From the NCBI GenBank assembly GCA_003241695.1, contig QFPN01000008.1:261465-325464 (forward strand): a stretch of DNA of 64,000 nucleotides, written 5' to 3'. Under the pieces are notes generated by a model, which ran no database searches, was not told where the DNA came from, and saw only the letters and a program-made list of their open reading frames with translations. Positions 63,785-64,000 of the stretch are shown here, piece by piece. The stretch's first letter is position 1, and every line of letters starts with the position of its first letter. The position numbers and the translations under genes were made by a program. This DNA comes from Ancylobacter novellus (GTDB lineage Bacteria; Pseudomonadota; Alphaproteobacteria; Rhizobiales; Methylopilaceae).

Positions 63785-64000
63785 CTACGCCCTAAGGGCC
63801 ATGGCTGCGGCGGGCGGAGGATCGTCGTCGCGAGGATCAGGGACACGGTCATATCGAACGAACCGCATTGAAAACTCTGCGCTTCCGTTCGAGAGCACGC
63901 TCAGCGTGTTGATGTAGCCGAACATGTTGGCGAGCGGGACCATGGCGTTCACCACGTTCGCGTTGCCGCGCATGTCCTGGCCCTGGATCTGGCCGCGGCG
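63785..64000 (-). CDS. EF-G-type elongation factor, C-terminal end (runs off right edge)
   Basis: The visible ~71 residues match the domain V end of EF-G: QIQGQDMRGNANVVNAMVP, then LANMFGYINTLSVLSNGSAEFSMRF. Normal EF-G ends in a SQGRA.FTM.FDHYE.VP tail, whereas here it is VRYDRVPDPRDDDPPPAAAMALRA, with a Pro-rich end. So this is either an EF-G paralogue or a truncated copy with an altered tail; most of it lies beyond the window. Confidence 0.6.
   Translation of the reverse strand, partial: RRGQIQGQDMRGNANVVNAMVPLANMFGYINTLSVLSNGSAEFSMRFVRYDRVPDPRDDDPPPAAAMALRA

Overview
The window is one contiguous stretch of high-GC chromosome from an alphaproteobacterium, most likely order Hyphomicrobiales (Rhizobiales). 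The evidence is gene order: htpX-rsmB-heparinase-purH with a DUF1674 gene, tsaD-gpsA-EVE, hemC-hemD-mitofilin-hemY, and rimP-nusA-ylxR-infB-rbfA-truB-rpsO-pnp are arrangements typical of that order. Genus cannot be fixed from sequence alone. Nearly everything looks chromosomal. I see no insertion sequence, prophage, integrase or CRISPR array.

Layout. 1-5.5 kb: start of an AsmA-like gene (off the left edge), acetoacetyl-CoA synthetase, a nicotinate phosphoribosyltransferase-like gene, an orphan Imm8 immunity gene behind a YbjQ gene, and an SGNH hydrolase. 5.8-12.4 kb: purH, heparinase II/III, rsmB and htpX, with the SDHAF4-like gene divergent. 12.5-15.8 kb: a small accessory patch with an extensin-like protein lacking a clear start, two paralogous small secreted proteins in tandem, an L,D-transpeptidase and an unrecognised gene. 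15.9-20 kb: acs, a decayed AbrB/MazE antitoxin, an ETF-beta methyltransferase-like gene, a secreted protein and EVE. 20-27.4 kb: gpsA-tsaD divergent from the haem operon, which carries alphaproteobacterial Mic60. 27.5-33.7 kb: tRNA-Thr(CGU), TerB, yggS behind a vapBC module, leuS-lptE, then DHFR and GlcG. 34.2-44.7 kb: the translation/RNA operon with a RimP-leader hairpin. 44.8-52.6 kb: YciI, 3-hydroxybutyrate dehydrogenase, a copper P1B ATPase and putA. 52.6-62.7 kb: a surface-polysaccharide block (GT8 protein with repeated coiled coil, phosphomannomutase, TPR-glycosyltransferase, UDP-sugar dehydrogenase, UDP-sugar epimerase, DUF6165). The right end has a YafK-like lipoprotein and the C-terminus of an EF-G-type protein.

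How parts work together. 3-hydroxybutyrate dehydrogenase, acetoacetyl-CoA synthetase and acetyl-CoA synthetase fit PHB or ketone-body and acetate use. The 52.6-62.7 kb block supplies nucleotide-sugar precursors (phosphomannomutase, dehydrogenase, epimerase) next to two large multidomain glycosyltransferases, so it probably builds an extracellular or cell-surface glycan.

Most unusual features: a 93-nt dispersed palindromic element sits in frame inside putA, with a same-length copy between genes 5.7 kb away; the GT8 protein has a tandem 63-66 residue coiled-coil repeat and an unassigned C-terminal domain; two neighbouring secreted proteins share a two-cysteine fold; Imm8 has no toxin; and three loci (extensin, rimP, AbrB/MazE remnant) have coding signal or ribosome-binding sites upstream of any ATG/GTG/TTG codon.
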